Program-made: the position numbers and the translations under genes | The notes under the pieces: model-generated | Databases searched by the model: none | Told to the model about the DNA's origin: nothing | Seen by the model: only the letters and a program-made list of their open reading frames with translations | Shown here: piece after piece, positions 27,618 to 36,230 of the stretch | How positions within the stretch are numbered: position 1 is the stretch's first letter | How the letters are laid out: every line of letters starts with the position of its first letter | Source of the DNA: Prosthecomicrobium pneumaticum | Lineage (GTDB): Bacteria; Pseudomonadota; Alphaproteobacteria; Rhizobiales; Kaistiaceae | NCBI RefSeq assembly: GCF_014199915.1 | Contig: NZ_JACHOO010000001.1 | Span: 186,001 to 250,000 of the forward strand | Direction: 5' to 3' | Length of the DNA stretch: 64,000 nt

Positions 27618-29390
27618 TCAGGCCTTTCCGTCGACGGTGGCGAGGCGCGGCGCCGCCGCGGGCTGCGCAGCCGGCTTCGGCGCACCGGCGAGGGCCTTGC
27701 GCAGCACATCGTCCTTCGGGCCGAAGGACTGCACCTGCCCCCCGGCGAGCGCGAGCACGAGATCGACCCCGGTCAGCGCCGATGGCCTGTGCGCCACGAC
27801 GATCACGATGCCGCCGCGGGCGCGGATGCCGCGCACCGCCTCCGTCAGAGCGGCGTCCCCCTCGGCGTCGAGATTGGAGTTGGGCTCGTCGAGCACGACG
27901 AGGAAGGGGTCCTTGTAGAGCGCGCGGGCGAGGGCGACGCGTTGGCGCTGCCCGCCCGAGAGCGCCCCTCCAGCCTCGCCGACCGGTGTGCCGAAGCCGT
28001 TCGGAAGGCCGAGGATCATGTCATAGGCCCCCGCCGCGCGGGCCGCGGCGATCACGGCCTGCTCGCTCGCCCGCGGCTCGAAGCGGGCGATATTCTCGGC
28101 CACCGTGCCGTCGAACAGCTGGATGTCCTGCGGCAGGTAACCGATCATCGCGCCACGGGTCTCGGCCGGCCATTGTTCGAGCGTGGCGCCGTCGAGCCTC
28201 ACTTCGCCCTTCGCCGCCGGCCAGACGCCGACGAGTGCCCGGGCGAGCGTCGACTTGCCCGACGCCGACGGCCCGATGATCGCGAGTCCGTCGCCGCCCG
28301 CGAGCGCGAACGAGATGCCCTGGAGCACCGGGGCCGGTGCCCCCGGCGGCACAACGACGAGATGCTCGACGGTGAGCCGGCGCTGCGCCGCGTCGGGTGC
28401 CACCGGCCGGTCGATATCGACAGGGGGCAGACCCTGCCCGAGCCGCTGCCAGGCCTGACGGGCGGCGAGAAAGGGCCGCCAGCTGGCGATCGCGAGCTCG
28501 ACCGGGGCGAGGGCGCGGCTGCTGATGATCGAGGCTGCGATCATCACGCCGTGCGAGGCCTCGTTCTGGATGACGAGCCAGGCACCGACACCGAGCAGTG
28601 CGGACTGGAGAATGAAGCGCACCGTCTTCGAGGCGGTGCCGAGGCTGCTCGCCACGTCGGAGGCGCGCAGATTGGCGGCGGCATAGCCGGCATTCGCCTC
28701 GCCGAAGCGGCGCACCACACGGTCCTCCATTCCGAGCGCGGCGACCACTTCGGCGTTGCGCCGGCCCGTCTCGAGGAGAGCGGCACGGCTGGAAGCGCCG
28801 CGTGCCGCGTCACGCGTCGGGCCGCGCGTCGCGAGCTCGGTCGCGACCGTCAGGCCGGTCAGGATCAGGGCGCCGCCGACGAGCGTCCAGCCGAGCAGCG
28901 GATGGAGGAGGAAGCATGCCGCAACGTAGAGCGGCATCCATGGCAGATCGAACAGCGTCGTCGGTCCGAGACCGGAGAGAAAGCCGCGCACCGTGTCGAG
29001 ATCGCGCGAGAGCTGCAACCCTTCGGCGGAGCGGCCCCGCAAGGGCGCCCGCAAGACCGCCTTCAGAACGGGAGCGGCGAGCGCCTGGTCGAGCGCGACG
29101 CCGATCCGGACCATGATCCGCTGTCTGAGGCCGTCGAACAGGCCGAGCAGGAGATAGAGTGCGACGATCGCCAGAGAGAGCGCGACGAGCGTCGGAACGC
29201 TGCGCGACGGCAGGACCCGATCGTAGACCTGCAGCATGTAGATCGAGCCGGCCAGCATCAGCACGTTGACGGCGGCCGAGAACAGGGCGACCGCGAGGAA
29301 GGCGGAGCGGCAGGAGCGTAGCGCTTCCTGCGGCAGGTCGCTGCGCGGTGCAGCGACCGGGCGGGAGGTGAGGGAAGCAGGCCGGTTCAT
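27618..29390 (-). CDS. type I secretion ABC exporter (PrtD-like), membrane and ATPase domains fused
   Basis: About 590 aa. The membrane domain starts near residue 25 ('FLAVALFSAAVNVLMLAGSI', 'YMLQVYDRVLPSRSVPTLVA', the latter very typical of PrtD-type exporters). The ATPase domain has Walker A 'GPSASGKSTLARALVG' near residue 372, signature 'LSGGQRQRVALARAL' and Walker B 'FLVVLDEPNSNLD'. No N-terminal C39 peptidase or C39-like domain precedes the membrane part, which fits RTX substrates without a leader peptide. Start uncertain: ATG at 29390 gives the usual N-terminal length; upstream ATGs at 29408 and 29432 and a TTG at 29453 are in frame. Divergent from the RTX giants, its probable cargo. 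Confidence 0.92.
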   Translation of the reverse strand: MNRPASLTSRPVAAPRSDLPQEALRSCRSAFLAVALFSAAVNVLMLAGSIYMLQVYDRVLPSRSVPTLVALSLAIVALYLLLGLFDGLRQRIMVRIGVALDQALAAPVLKAVLRAPLRGRSAEGLQLSRDLDTVRGFLSGLGPTTLFDLPWMPLYVAACFLLHPLLGWTLVGGALILTGLTVATELATRGPTRDAARGASSRAALLETGRRNAEVVAALGMEDRVVRRFGEANAGYAAANLRASDVASSLGTASKTVRFILQSALLGVGAWLVIQNEASHGVMIAASIISSRALAPVELAIASWRPFLAARQAWQRLGQGLPPVDIDRPVAPDAAQRRLTVEHLVVVPPGAPAPVLQGISFALAGGDGLAIIGPSASGKSTLARALVGVWPAAKGEVRLDGATLEQWPAETRGAMIGYLPQDIQLFDGTVAENIARFEPRASEQAVIAAARAAGAYDMILGLPNGFGTPVGEAGGALSGGQRQRVALARALYKDPFLVVLDEPNSNLDAEGDAALTEAVRGIRARGGIVIVVAHRPSALTGVDLVLALAGGQVQSFGPKDDVLRKALAGAPKPAAQPAAAPRLATVDGKA

Positions 29391-29824
29391 GAGGATCTTC
29401 GGGCGCATCCGGATCGCCGTCGCGCGGTCCATCCGCACCGTCCGGGCGGCCAATTTCGCTAGACCGCATCGACGTCATTCTTATGACGGGTCCATGCTCA
29501 CATTTAAGTCACCTCAACGTAAGGTCGCTCGGAAAGATTAACCCGGCGAAACATTTAAGAGGCCGACGCTTCGCCCGTTCCGAATAATTCAGAGTGATTG
29601 ATGTAATATATCGGAATGAAAAAAATCCGGCGAATTGTGCATGTTCAGCCGCCTTTTCACATCCCTGAAATCGTCACGTTATCTTTTTCCCCGAGTTAAG
29701 GGCCAGTTCAATGCGTCGGGGTCGGAGTGGGCGGACCGCGCTCGCCGGCCTCTTTCCCCCCGTCGATTCTCAGCTGCCGTGGCCCTGCGCCGCGCGCCGA
29801 TCCCCTATGTCAGGAGCGCCTCCC
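29391..29824. other. AT-rich divergent control region of the secretion locus
   Basis: About 430 bp, notably AT-rich between 29500 and 29710, separate the exporter operon (minus) from the first RTX giant (plus). Such composition in a GC-rich genome suggests promoters, but I cannot place a single one confidently. A 21-bp segment at 29643-29663 resembles 36000-36020 upstream of the second giant (16 of 21 identical). Confidence 0.5.
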
Positions 29825-32800
29825 ATGTCCCTCGGTTCCGGTTCCATCGCTTTCGTCGCCTTCAACGCCGACGGCATCGACAATCTCGCATTCGTCGCCA
29901 TCGACGCCATTGCGGTCGGGACCGTGATCACCTTCACGGACAATGTCTGGGACGGGACGGGTTTCGCGACATCGGAGAGCGTCTGGACCTGGACCGCGAC
30001 GGCGGACGTCGCGGCCGGAACGGTGATCACCATCGACGGCCTGGCGAGTGGCGAGACCCTCTCGGGCAGCCTCGGCACCGTCGCCTTCACGAATGAGACC
30101 GCGCGCGGCCTCGAGGACCAGAACGAATCGGTCTACGCCTATGTGGGCGAGGCTACCTCGCCGACCTTCCTCGCCGCGATCACCAACGATACCTTCGCCA
30201 ATGCCGGCGGCACGCTCGACGGCACCGGCCTCGTGCTCGGCACGCACGCGATCGCGCTCGCCACGAAGGACGCCGATGCCGACATCGCGCAGTACAACAC
30301 GAGCCGCATCGGTGCGGTGGAGATGCGCAACTATCTGCCGTTGATAAACAATCCGGCGAACTGGATCACCCAGGACACGGCCTTCGACGACAGCACCGAC
30401 AGCGCTTCGCCCAACGCGCCGTTCTCGACCGTGCCCTTCGTCGAGGGCGGTCCCGGCAACGAGGCGGCCAACGTCTTCGGCGACGACGACGACAGCCTCA
30501 CCAACACCGGCGCGATCGTCGGCGGCGTGTCGATGGGCGGCGGCGACGACGAACTCGTCAATTCCGGCTCGATCGAGGCGACCGGCGGCTCGGCCGTCGA
30601 CATGGGCGATGGCGACGATCTCGTGACGCTCGAAGAAGGCTCCTCGGTGGTCGGCACGATCCTGCTCGGCGCCGGCGACGATCTGCTCGACGGTGCGGCG
30701 AGCATCGGTGACATCGTGGTCGAAGGCGGCGCGAACGACGATCGCATCCTCGCCGGCTCCGGCGACGACGTGCTGTCGGGCGGTGACGGGGCCGACCATA
30801 TCGACGCCGGCGAAGGCGACGATCAGCTCTTCGGTGATGCCGGCGAAGACGTGCTGCTGGGCGGTGCGGGCGATGACATCCTCGATGGCGGTGCCGATGC
30901 CGACGTGCTGTCGGGTGGCGATGGCGACGACACGCTCTATGCGGGTGCGGGCGATACGGTCGATGGCGACGAAGGCAACGATCTGATCGAAGTCGCGGCG
31001 GGCGAGGACTCGCCTGCGGCGATCGACGGCGGCGAGGGCGACGACACCCTCGAGCTGCTCGGCAGCGGGACCGGCTCGCTCGCGACCAGCACCGTGGCGA
31101 ATGTCGAGACCCTGCAGGTCGCCGGCGGCGAATGGGCGGTGGGCGATACCACGGGCTATACCGACATCGCGGTGCAGGACGGCGCGACCGTCACCGACAT
31201 CATCACGCTGACGGGCGGCCAGACGCTGGTCGTCGAGGAGGGCGGCGCGGTCGGCAATGACGGCACGGGTCGCCACGTCCAGACCACCGGCGGCACGGTC
31301 GACAATGCCGGCGTCATCAACGGCCTGAGCTATGTCGGCGGCAGCACTCCCGGCACGTTCTCGGTCGTCAACCAGAAGACCGGTGAGATCGACTACCTGC
31401 TCGCCGTGACCGGCAAGCTGGAGCAGGACGTTGCCGCCATCGTCAACTATGGCAGCATGTATGGCAGCACGCAGGGCGCGATCGCGATCGACTTCGAACA
31501 GGCGACCGGCAGCGGCGCCCGCATCGTCAACGAGGCCGGCGGCGTGATCGCCACCGCGTCGCATCAGGACGTGATCCGCGGCGGTCAGGGCAACGTCATC
31601 GAGAACCACGGCACGATCCGCTCGGACGCCGACTGGGTCACCGGGGACGGCGAGGTGATCGGCGGCGGCGACGCGATCGACTTCAAGAAGAAGTCGGGCG
31701 GCACCGTGCACAACTTTGCCGGCGGCTGGATCGAGGGCTCCCGTCATGCCGTCACCGGCAAGTACGGCACGACCATCATCAATGAGGAAGATGGCACCCT
31801 GGTCGGGCGCAACGGCTCGGCTGTGAATATCGACAATGACAAGACGGTCGCGAATACGGTCTTCGTCACCAATCGCGGTGTGATGGAAGGCCGCTCGGCC
31901 GGCTACGAAGACTCCGACGGCGATGCGATCGACATCGACGGCCTCGCGGAGATCGAGAATTACGGCACGATCGAGGGTCTCGGCGCGAATGGCTACCACA
32001 ACGGCTATGACGCCATGGACGCCAACATCTCCGAAGGCCTGGCGATCGGCGGCGGCACGATCGTCAACCATGAAGGCGCGACGATCTACGGCTATGGCCG
32101 CGCCATTCAGGTCGACGATTCCTCGAACGGCGCGGCGATCGCTTCGACGACCATCACCAATGACGGCACGATCGAAGGCGGCGGCAACGGCCCGAGCGGG
32201 GTCTCCGCCGAGCACGCCGCGATCATGCAGGCCGTGATCGACGGTGCCGAGGCGATCAACATCGTCGGCACCCGGGCGGACACGATCACCAACGGCGCCA
32301 CCGGCGCGATCATCGGCGGCGTCTCCACCGATGGCGGCGACGATACGCTGAGCAATGACGGCACGATGACGGCGATCGCCGGCTCGGCCGTCGATCTCGG
32401 CGAGGGCGACGACCTGCTCATCAATCGCGGCACCATCACCGGTGCGGTGCTGACCGGCGCCGGCAATGACGAGATCATCACCACCAGCACCGGCGTGTTC
32501 GACGGCGCGGTCTCGACGGGCGACGGCGACGACAAGCTCGGCAATTCCGGCAAGATCACCGGCACCGTCGATATGGGCGACGGCAACGACGTCGTGAACC
32601 TCTATATCGGCACCGACGTCGCCGGGACGATCCTGCTCGGTGCCGGCGATGACCGGCTCACCGCCGACATGTATCAGAGCCAGGGCTTCACCGTGGAGGC
32701 GGGCGAAGGCGACGATCAGGTCACGACGAGCTTCGGCGTGGACGTGATCCATGGCGGCGCCGGCGCCGACATGATCCATGCGAGCGATGGTGACGACCAG

Positions 32801-35800
32801 CTCTTCGGTGAGGACGGCGACGACTTCCTCTCCGGCGAGGCCGGTTCCGATCTGATCGACGGCGGCGACGGCGACGATACGCTCAATGGCGGCGCCGGTG
32901 CCGACACGCTGAAGGGCGGCGCGGGTGCCGACACGATCCAGGCCGGTGCCGGCGACACCGTCGATGGCGGCGCGGGCGACGATCTGATCGAGCTCACGGC
33001 GGGTGAGAGCGCGGCGGCCGCGATCGACGGCGGCGAGGGCGATGACACGGTCCGTCTTGTCGGCGAGGGTCTCGGCGCGCTGATCGCCGCGACGAATGTC
33101 GAAAAGCTGGTCGTGGCGGGCGGCAGCTGGACGGTCGCCGGCAATGGCGGCGTCTATGCCGACATCGTCATCGAGGACGGAGCGACGGTCCGCTCCGCTC
33201 TGACGCTGAACAACGACGACACGCTGACGATCGAGGCCGGCGGCACGCTCACCAAGAACGTCACCCTGCGCCCGACGGGCACGGGCGTCGTTCTCGACAA
33301 TGCCGGCACGATCGCCGTCACCAGCTATGGTCAGGCGGTCACGGTCTATGCGCAGGAGGACGAGGGCACCGTCACGGTCTCGAACCGCGAGGGCGGCGTG
33401 ATCTCGGGCGCGGATCTCGGCAGCGCCGGCGTGCTGTCGGTCGATTACGGCGACGAGCTCGCCAATGTGGTGATCGACAATGCCGGCACCATCGAGGCGC
33501 TCGCCGAAGGCCGCGTGGTCACCGCCAAGGACTTCAACGGTGCGTCGCTCGTTCTCAACAACCTGGCGACCGGCGTGATCCGCGGCATGGGTGAGGAAGC
33601 GACCGTCTATGGCAATTTCACCGCGGTGAACAATGCCGGCCGGATCGAGGGCGGCGAGGAAGGCTTCGACTACAAGACCAACACCGGGGTGACCTTCAAC
33701 AACCGCAGCGGCGGCTACATCGAGGGCGCGCATCACGCGGTCACCGGCGAGCGCGGCGTGAAGGTACTCAACGAGGCCGGCGCGACGATGGTCGGCCTCA
33801 ACGGCTCGGCGGTGAACATCGACAATGACGGCTCGGAAGAGCAGCGGGTCTACGTCACCAATTACGGCACGATGGAGGGACGTTCGGCGGAGACGGCAGA
33901 TTCCGACGGCGATGCGATCGATGTCGACGGCCTCGTCCAGGTGCTGAACTACGGGACGATTAAGGGTCTCGGAGCGGAAGGCTACCACAAGGGCGAGCCG
34001 AACGTCTCCGAGGCGATCGCGGTGGGCGGTGGCGACATCGTCAACGGCGAGGCGGGGACGATCTATGGCTATGGCCGGGCGATCCAGGTCGACAATTCGA
34101 GCAATGACGCCGCCCTCGGGGCCACGACGATCGTCAATGACGGTCTGATCGAGGGTGCCGGCAACGGTCCGGAAGGCGTTCTCGACTCGGACCTCGCCCG
34201 CTTCGACCTGCGCGGCAACGAGGCGATCAATCTGGTCGGCGACTATGAGGACTTCCTCGGCAACAACAGCAAGGGCCGGATCATCGGCGGCGTGTCGATG
34301 GGCGGTGGCCGCGACACGCTGAACAATTCCGGCTCGATCGTCGCGGTCGGCGGCTCGGCGATCGACATGGGCAACGGCAACGACCAGGTGAACCTTTATG
34401 TCGGGGCGACGGTCGAGGGCGACATCCTGCTCGGCGCGGGCGACGACGTGATCTCGTCGACCTCGGCGGGCGCCTTCACGGTCTATGGCGGCGAAGGCAA
34501 CGACACGATCTCGATGTATGACACGATCTTCGGCGGCGACGACGTGCTCTACGGCGAAGCCGGCGACGACGTGATCTCCGGCGGGCTCGGCAAGGACGAG
34601 ATCGACGGCGGCGAAGGCAACGACACGATCAATGGCGGTGCCGGTGACGACATCCTGAATGGCGGGGCCGGCGACGATGTCCTCAGTGGCGGCGCGGGTG
34701 CCGACACGATCCAGGCCGGTGCCGGCGACACCGTCGATGGCGGCGAGGGCGACGATCTGATCGTGCTGTCGACGGAGGGCGGCATTCCGGTCTCCATCGC
34801 GGGCGGCGCCGGAAGCGACACGGTGCGCCTCGAAGGCACCGGCACCGGCGCGTTCGGCGGCTTCGACGGTCTCGAAGCCGTTGCGCTCGCGGGCGGCGAC
34901 TGGACGCTCACCGACGAGGACGCCGCGGTCCGCGTCGTCTTCGCCGAGGGCGCGCAGACGCTGCGGCTCGACGCGGCGCTGCTCTCCGACGGCGGCTTCG
35001 CCGGCACGATCGCCGGCTTCGGGCTCGAGGATGTGATCGGTCTCGAGGGCATCGGTGGCGCGACCTCGGCCCTCCTCGGCGCCGGCAATCTGCTGACGGT
35101 CTCCGGCGGCACCACCGTGGTGACGCTGCAGCTCGATCCCGACCAGGATTTCAGCAGCATGCTGTTCAAGCTCGTCTCCGACGGCGAGGGCGGGGTGCTG
35201 CTCTCCTACGAGCCGGGTCCCGGCGCCGGCGACGACGAGATCACCGGTGGCAATGGCGACGAGACGCTCGACGGCGGGGCGGGTGACGATGTGGTGAAGG
35301 GCGGTGCCGGCAACGACGCCGTCACCGGCGGCACGGGCGACGACACGGTGGACGGCGGCTCCGGCGACGACGTCGTCGAGGGCGGCGCGGGCACGGACAC
35401 GGTGCGCGGCGGTTCGGGCGGTGACACCGCCCGGGGCGGCGCGGGCGACGACGCGATCGACGGCGGCTCGGGCGACGATCTCCTCTTCGGCGACGCCGGC
35501 CGCGACACGATCGCCGGTGGTTCGGGCGACGATACGATCGCGGGCGGGGCGGACGACGACGTGCTGTCGGGCGGTTCGGGCCACGACGTGTTCGTCTTCG
35601 CGGCGGGCTTCGGCCATGACCGGGTGACGGATTTCTCGCTCTCTGGGTCGAGCGCCGACGTGATCGCCTTCGCGGACGATCTCTTCGCCGATTTCGCCGC
35701 CGTTCTCGGCGCGGCGGATCAGGTCGGCCGCGACGTGGTGATCACCATCGACGAGGCGACCAGCCTGACGCTCGCCAACGTCAAGCTCGCCGCCCTCGCC

Positions 35801-35824
35801 GCCGACGACTTCCGCTTCGCCTGA
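29825..35824 (+). CDS. giant RTX (GGxGxD) surface protein 1, type I secreted
   Basis: 1999-aa acidic, Cys-poor repeat protein without a signal peptide. Residues 1 to about 190 form a beta-rich domain opening 'GSIAFVAFNADGIDNLAFVA', also found four times in the second giant. RTX nonapeptide blocks (GGxGxDxLx) lie around DNA 30745-30980, 32740-33000, 34540-34770 and 35240-35600. Between them are two long copies of a repetitive module (31080-32660 and 33090-34455) with 'NGSAVNIDND', 'DSDGDAIDIDGL' and 'IYGYGRAIQVDDSSN', likely beta-helical. The C-terminus 'LAALAADDFRFA' fits an uncleaved type I signal. Start ATG 29825 has AGGAG upstream. Probably a calcium-dependent adhesin or matrix protein; no catalytic motif seen. 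Confidence 0.87.
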   Translation: MSLGSGSIAFVAFNADGIDNLAFVAIDAIAVGTVITFTDNVWDGTGFATSESVWTWTATADVAAGTVITIDGLASGETLSGSLGTVAFTNETARGLEDQNESVYAYVGEATSPTFLAAITNDTFANAGGTLDGTGLVLGTHAIALATKDADADIAQYNTSRIGAVEMRNYLPLINNPANWITQDTAFDDSTDSASPNAPFSTVPFVEGGPGNEAANVFGDDDDSLTNTGAIVGGVSMGGGDDELVNSGSIEATGGSAVDMGDGDDLVTLEEGSSVVGTILLGAGDDLLDGAASIGDIVVEGGANDDRILAGSGDDVLSGGDGADHIDAGEGDDQLFGDAGEDVLLGGAGDDILDGGADADVLSGGDGDDTLYAGAGDTVDGDEGNDLIEVAAGEDSPAAIDGGEGDDTLELLGSGTGSLATSTVANVETLQVAGGEWAVGDTTGYTDIAVQDGATVTDIITLTGGQTLVVEEGGAVGNDGTGRHVQTTGGTVDNAGVINGLSYVGGSTPGTFSVVNQKTGEIDYLLAVTGKLEQDVAAIVNYGSMYGSTQGAIAIDFEQATGSGARIVNEAGGVIATASHQDVIRGGQGNVIENHGTIRSDADWVTGDGEVIGGGDAIDFKKKSGGTVHNFAGGWIEGSRHAVTGKYGTTIINEEDGTLVGRNGSAVNIDNDKTVANTVFVTNRGVMEGRSAGYEDSDGDAIDIDGLAEIENYGTIEGLGANGYHNGYDAMDANISEGLAIGGGTIVNHEGATIYGYGRAIQVDDSSNGAAIASTTITNDGTIEGGGNGPSGVSAEHAAIMQAVIDGAEAINIVGTRADTITNGATGAIIGGVSTDGGDDTLSNDGTMTAIAGSAVDLGEGDDLLINRGTITGAVLTGAGNDEIITTSTGVFDGAVSTGDGDDKLGNSGKITGTVDMGDGNDVVNLYIGTDVAGTILLGAGDDRLTADMYQSQGFTVEAGEGDDQVTTSFGVDVIHGGAGADMIHASDGDDQLFGEDGDDFLSGEAGSDLIDGGDGDDTLNGGAGADTLKGGAGADTIQAGAGDTVDGGAGDDLIELTAGESAAAAIDGGEGDDTVRLVGEGLGALIAATNVEKLVVAGGSWTVAGNGGVYADIVIEDGATVRSALTLNNDDTLTIEAGGTLTKNVTLRPTGTGVVLDNAGTIAVTSYGQAVTVYAQEDEGTVTVSNREGGVISGADLGSAGVLSVDYGDELANVVIDNAGTIEALAEGRVVTAKDFNGASLVLNNLATGVIRGMGEEATVYGNFTAVNNAGRIEGGEEGFDYKTNTGVTFNNRSGGYIEGAHHAVTGERGVKVLNEAGATMVGLNGSAVNIDNDGSEEQRVYVTNYGTMEGRSAETADSDGDAIDVDGLVQVLNYGTIKGLGAEGYHKGEPNVSEAIAVGGGDIVNGEAGTIYGYGRAIQVDNSSNDAALGATTIVNDGLIEGAGNGPEGVLDSDLARFDLRGNEAINLVGDYEDFLGNNSKGRIIGGVSMGGGRDTLNNSGSIVAVGGSAIDMGNGNDQVNLYVGATVEGDILLGAGDDVISSTSAGAFTVYGGEGNDTISMYDTIFGGDDVLYGEAGDDVISGGLGKDEIDGGEGNDTINGGAGDDILNGGAGDDVLSGGAGADTIQAGAGDTVDGGEGDDLIVLSTEGGIPVSIAGGAGSDTVRLEGTGTGAFGGFDGLEAVALAGGDWTLTDEDAAVRVVFAEGAQTLRLDAALLSDGGFAGTIAGFGLEDVIGLEGIGGATSALLGAGNLLTVSGGTTVVTLQLDPDQDFSSMLFKLVSDGEGGVLLSYEPGPGAGDDEITGGNGDETLDGGAGDDVVKGGAGNDAVTGGTGDDTVDGGSGDDVVEGGAGTDTVRGGSGGDTARGGAGDDAIDGGSGDDLLFGDAGRDTIAGGSGDDTIAGGADDDVLSGGSGHDVFVFAAGFGHDRVTDFSLSGSSADVIAFADDLFADFAAVLGAADQVGRDVVITIDEATSLTLANVKLAALAADDFRFA
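35241..35824 (+). repeat. 584-bp near-identical 3' end, copy 1
   Basis: Matches 42139-42722 base for base except for about ten scattered substitutions and no indels by eye, ending at the stop codon in both. It encodes the last RTX block and the secretion signal of giant 1. Confidence 0.9.
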
Positions 35825-35831
35825 GCTATTC

Positions 35832-35865
35832 GAAAGCCCATTGAAGAAAGAACGGCTTTCGTTTT
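35832..35865 (+). terminator. possible intrinsic terminator of RTX giant 1
   Basis: GAAAGCC (35832-35838) pairs with GGCTTTC (35854-35860) across a 15-nt loop and is followed by GTTTT. It lies just after the stop codon. The stem is short, so support is moderate. Confidence 0.5.
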
Positions 35866-35874
35866 CACCAGAAG

Positions 35875-35911
35875 GTCCCGGCGCCTGTTTCATTTTTACA
35901 GGTGCCGGGAC
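35875..35911. terminator. 14-bp stem-loop after RTX giant 1
   Basis: GTCCCGGCGCCTGT pairs with ACAGGTGCCGGGAC with one G-T pair and a 9-nt AT-rich loop. Followed by AATAATAT. Works as a hairpin on both strands; probably ends transcription of giant 1. Confidence 0.6.
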
Positions 35912-36230
35912 AATAATATGAAGAGAGATAGCTCGACTCGCATCACGACTCATTGAGATTGTTTTTATTCAAGATCGCAAAATAATCGAGATCGTCTCTG
36001 TTGAGCCGTCTCTTCATCTCGACGTTGTGAACTTATCGTAACGGATCGCTATGGAGTGATCCAGGCCGGTGCGCCCGAGATCTTTCGTGGCCCCGATCGA
36101 CGGCGTCCCTTGCGTTGTACCAGACGTAATCCGTGTCCCCCCGGGGCGCGCCCGACGGTCGCCGTCAGCGCGCTCGTTCCTCTCTGACCCTCCGATCATT
36201 GCCGGGCGGGTCTCGACAAGGATCGGCAAA
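35912..36230. promoter_or_regulatory. AT-rich upstream region of RTX giant 2
   Basis: About 320 bp with a pronounced AT-rich part at 35912-36050, suggesting that giant 2 has its own promoter and is not simply read through from giant 1. The 36000-36020 segment resembles 29643-29663 upstream of giant 1. No specific -35/-10 pair could be fixed. Confidence 0.45.

Noticed and set aside
30745-35600. Regularly spaced short repeats considered as a CRISPR array
   Set aside because: They are in-frame GGxGxD codon repeats within one gene, with no constant repeat and unique spacer pattern.
29810-35953. Minus-strand frame of over 2000 codons opposite RTX giant 1
   Set aside because: It mirrors the Gly-Asp repeats and codon bias of the sense gene; the translation is a low-complexity Ala/Val/Asp/Arg/His string without any fold signature.
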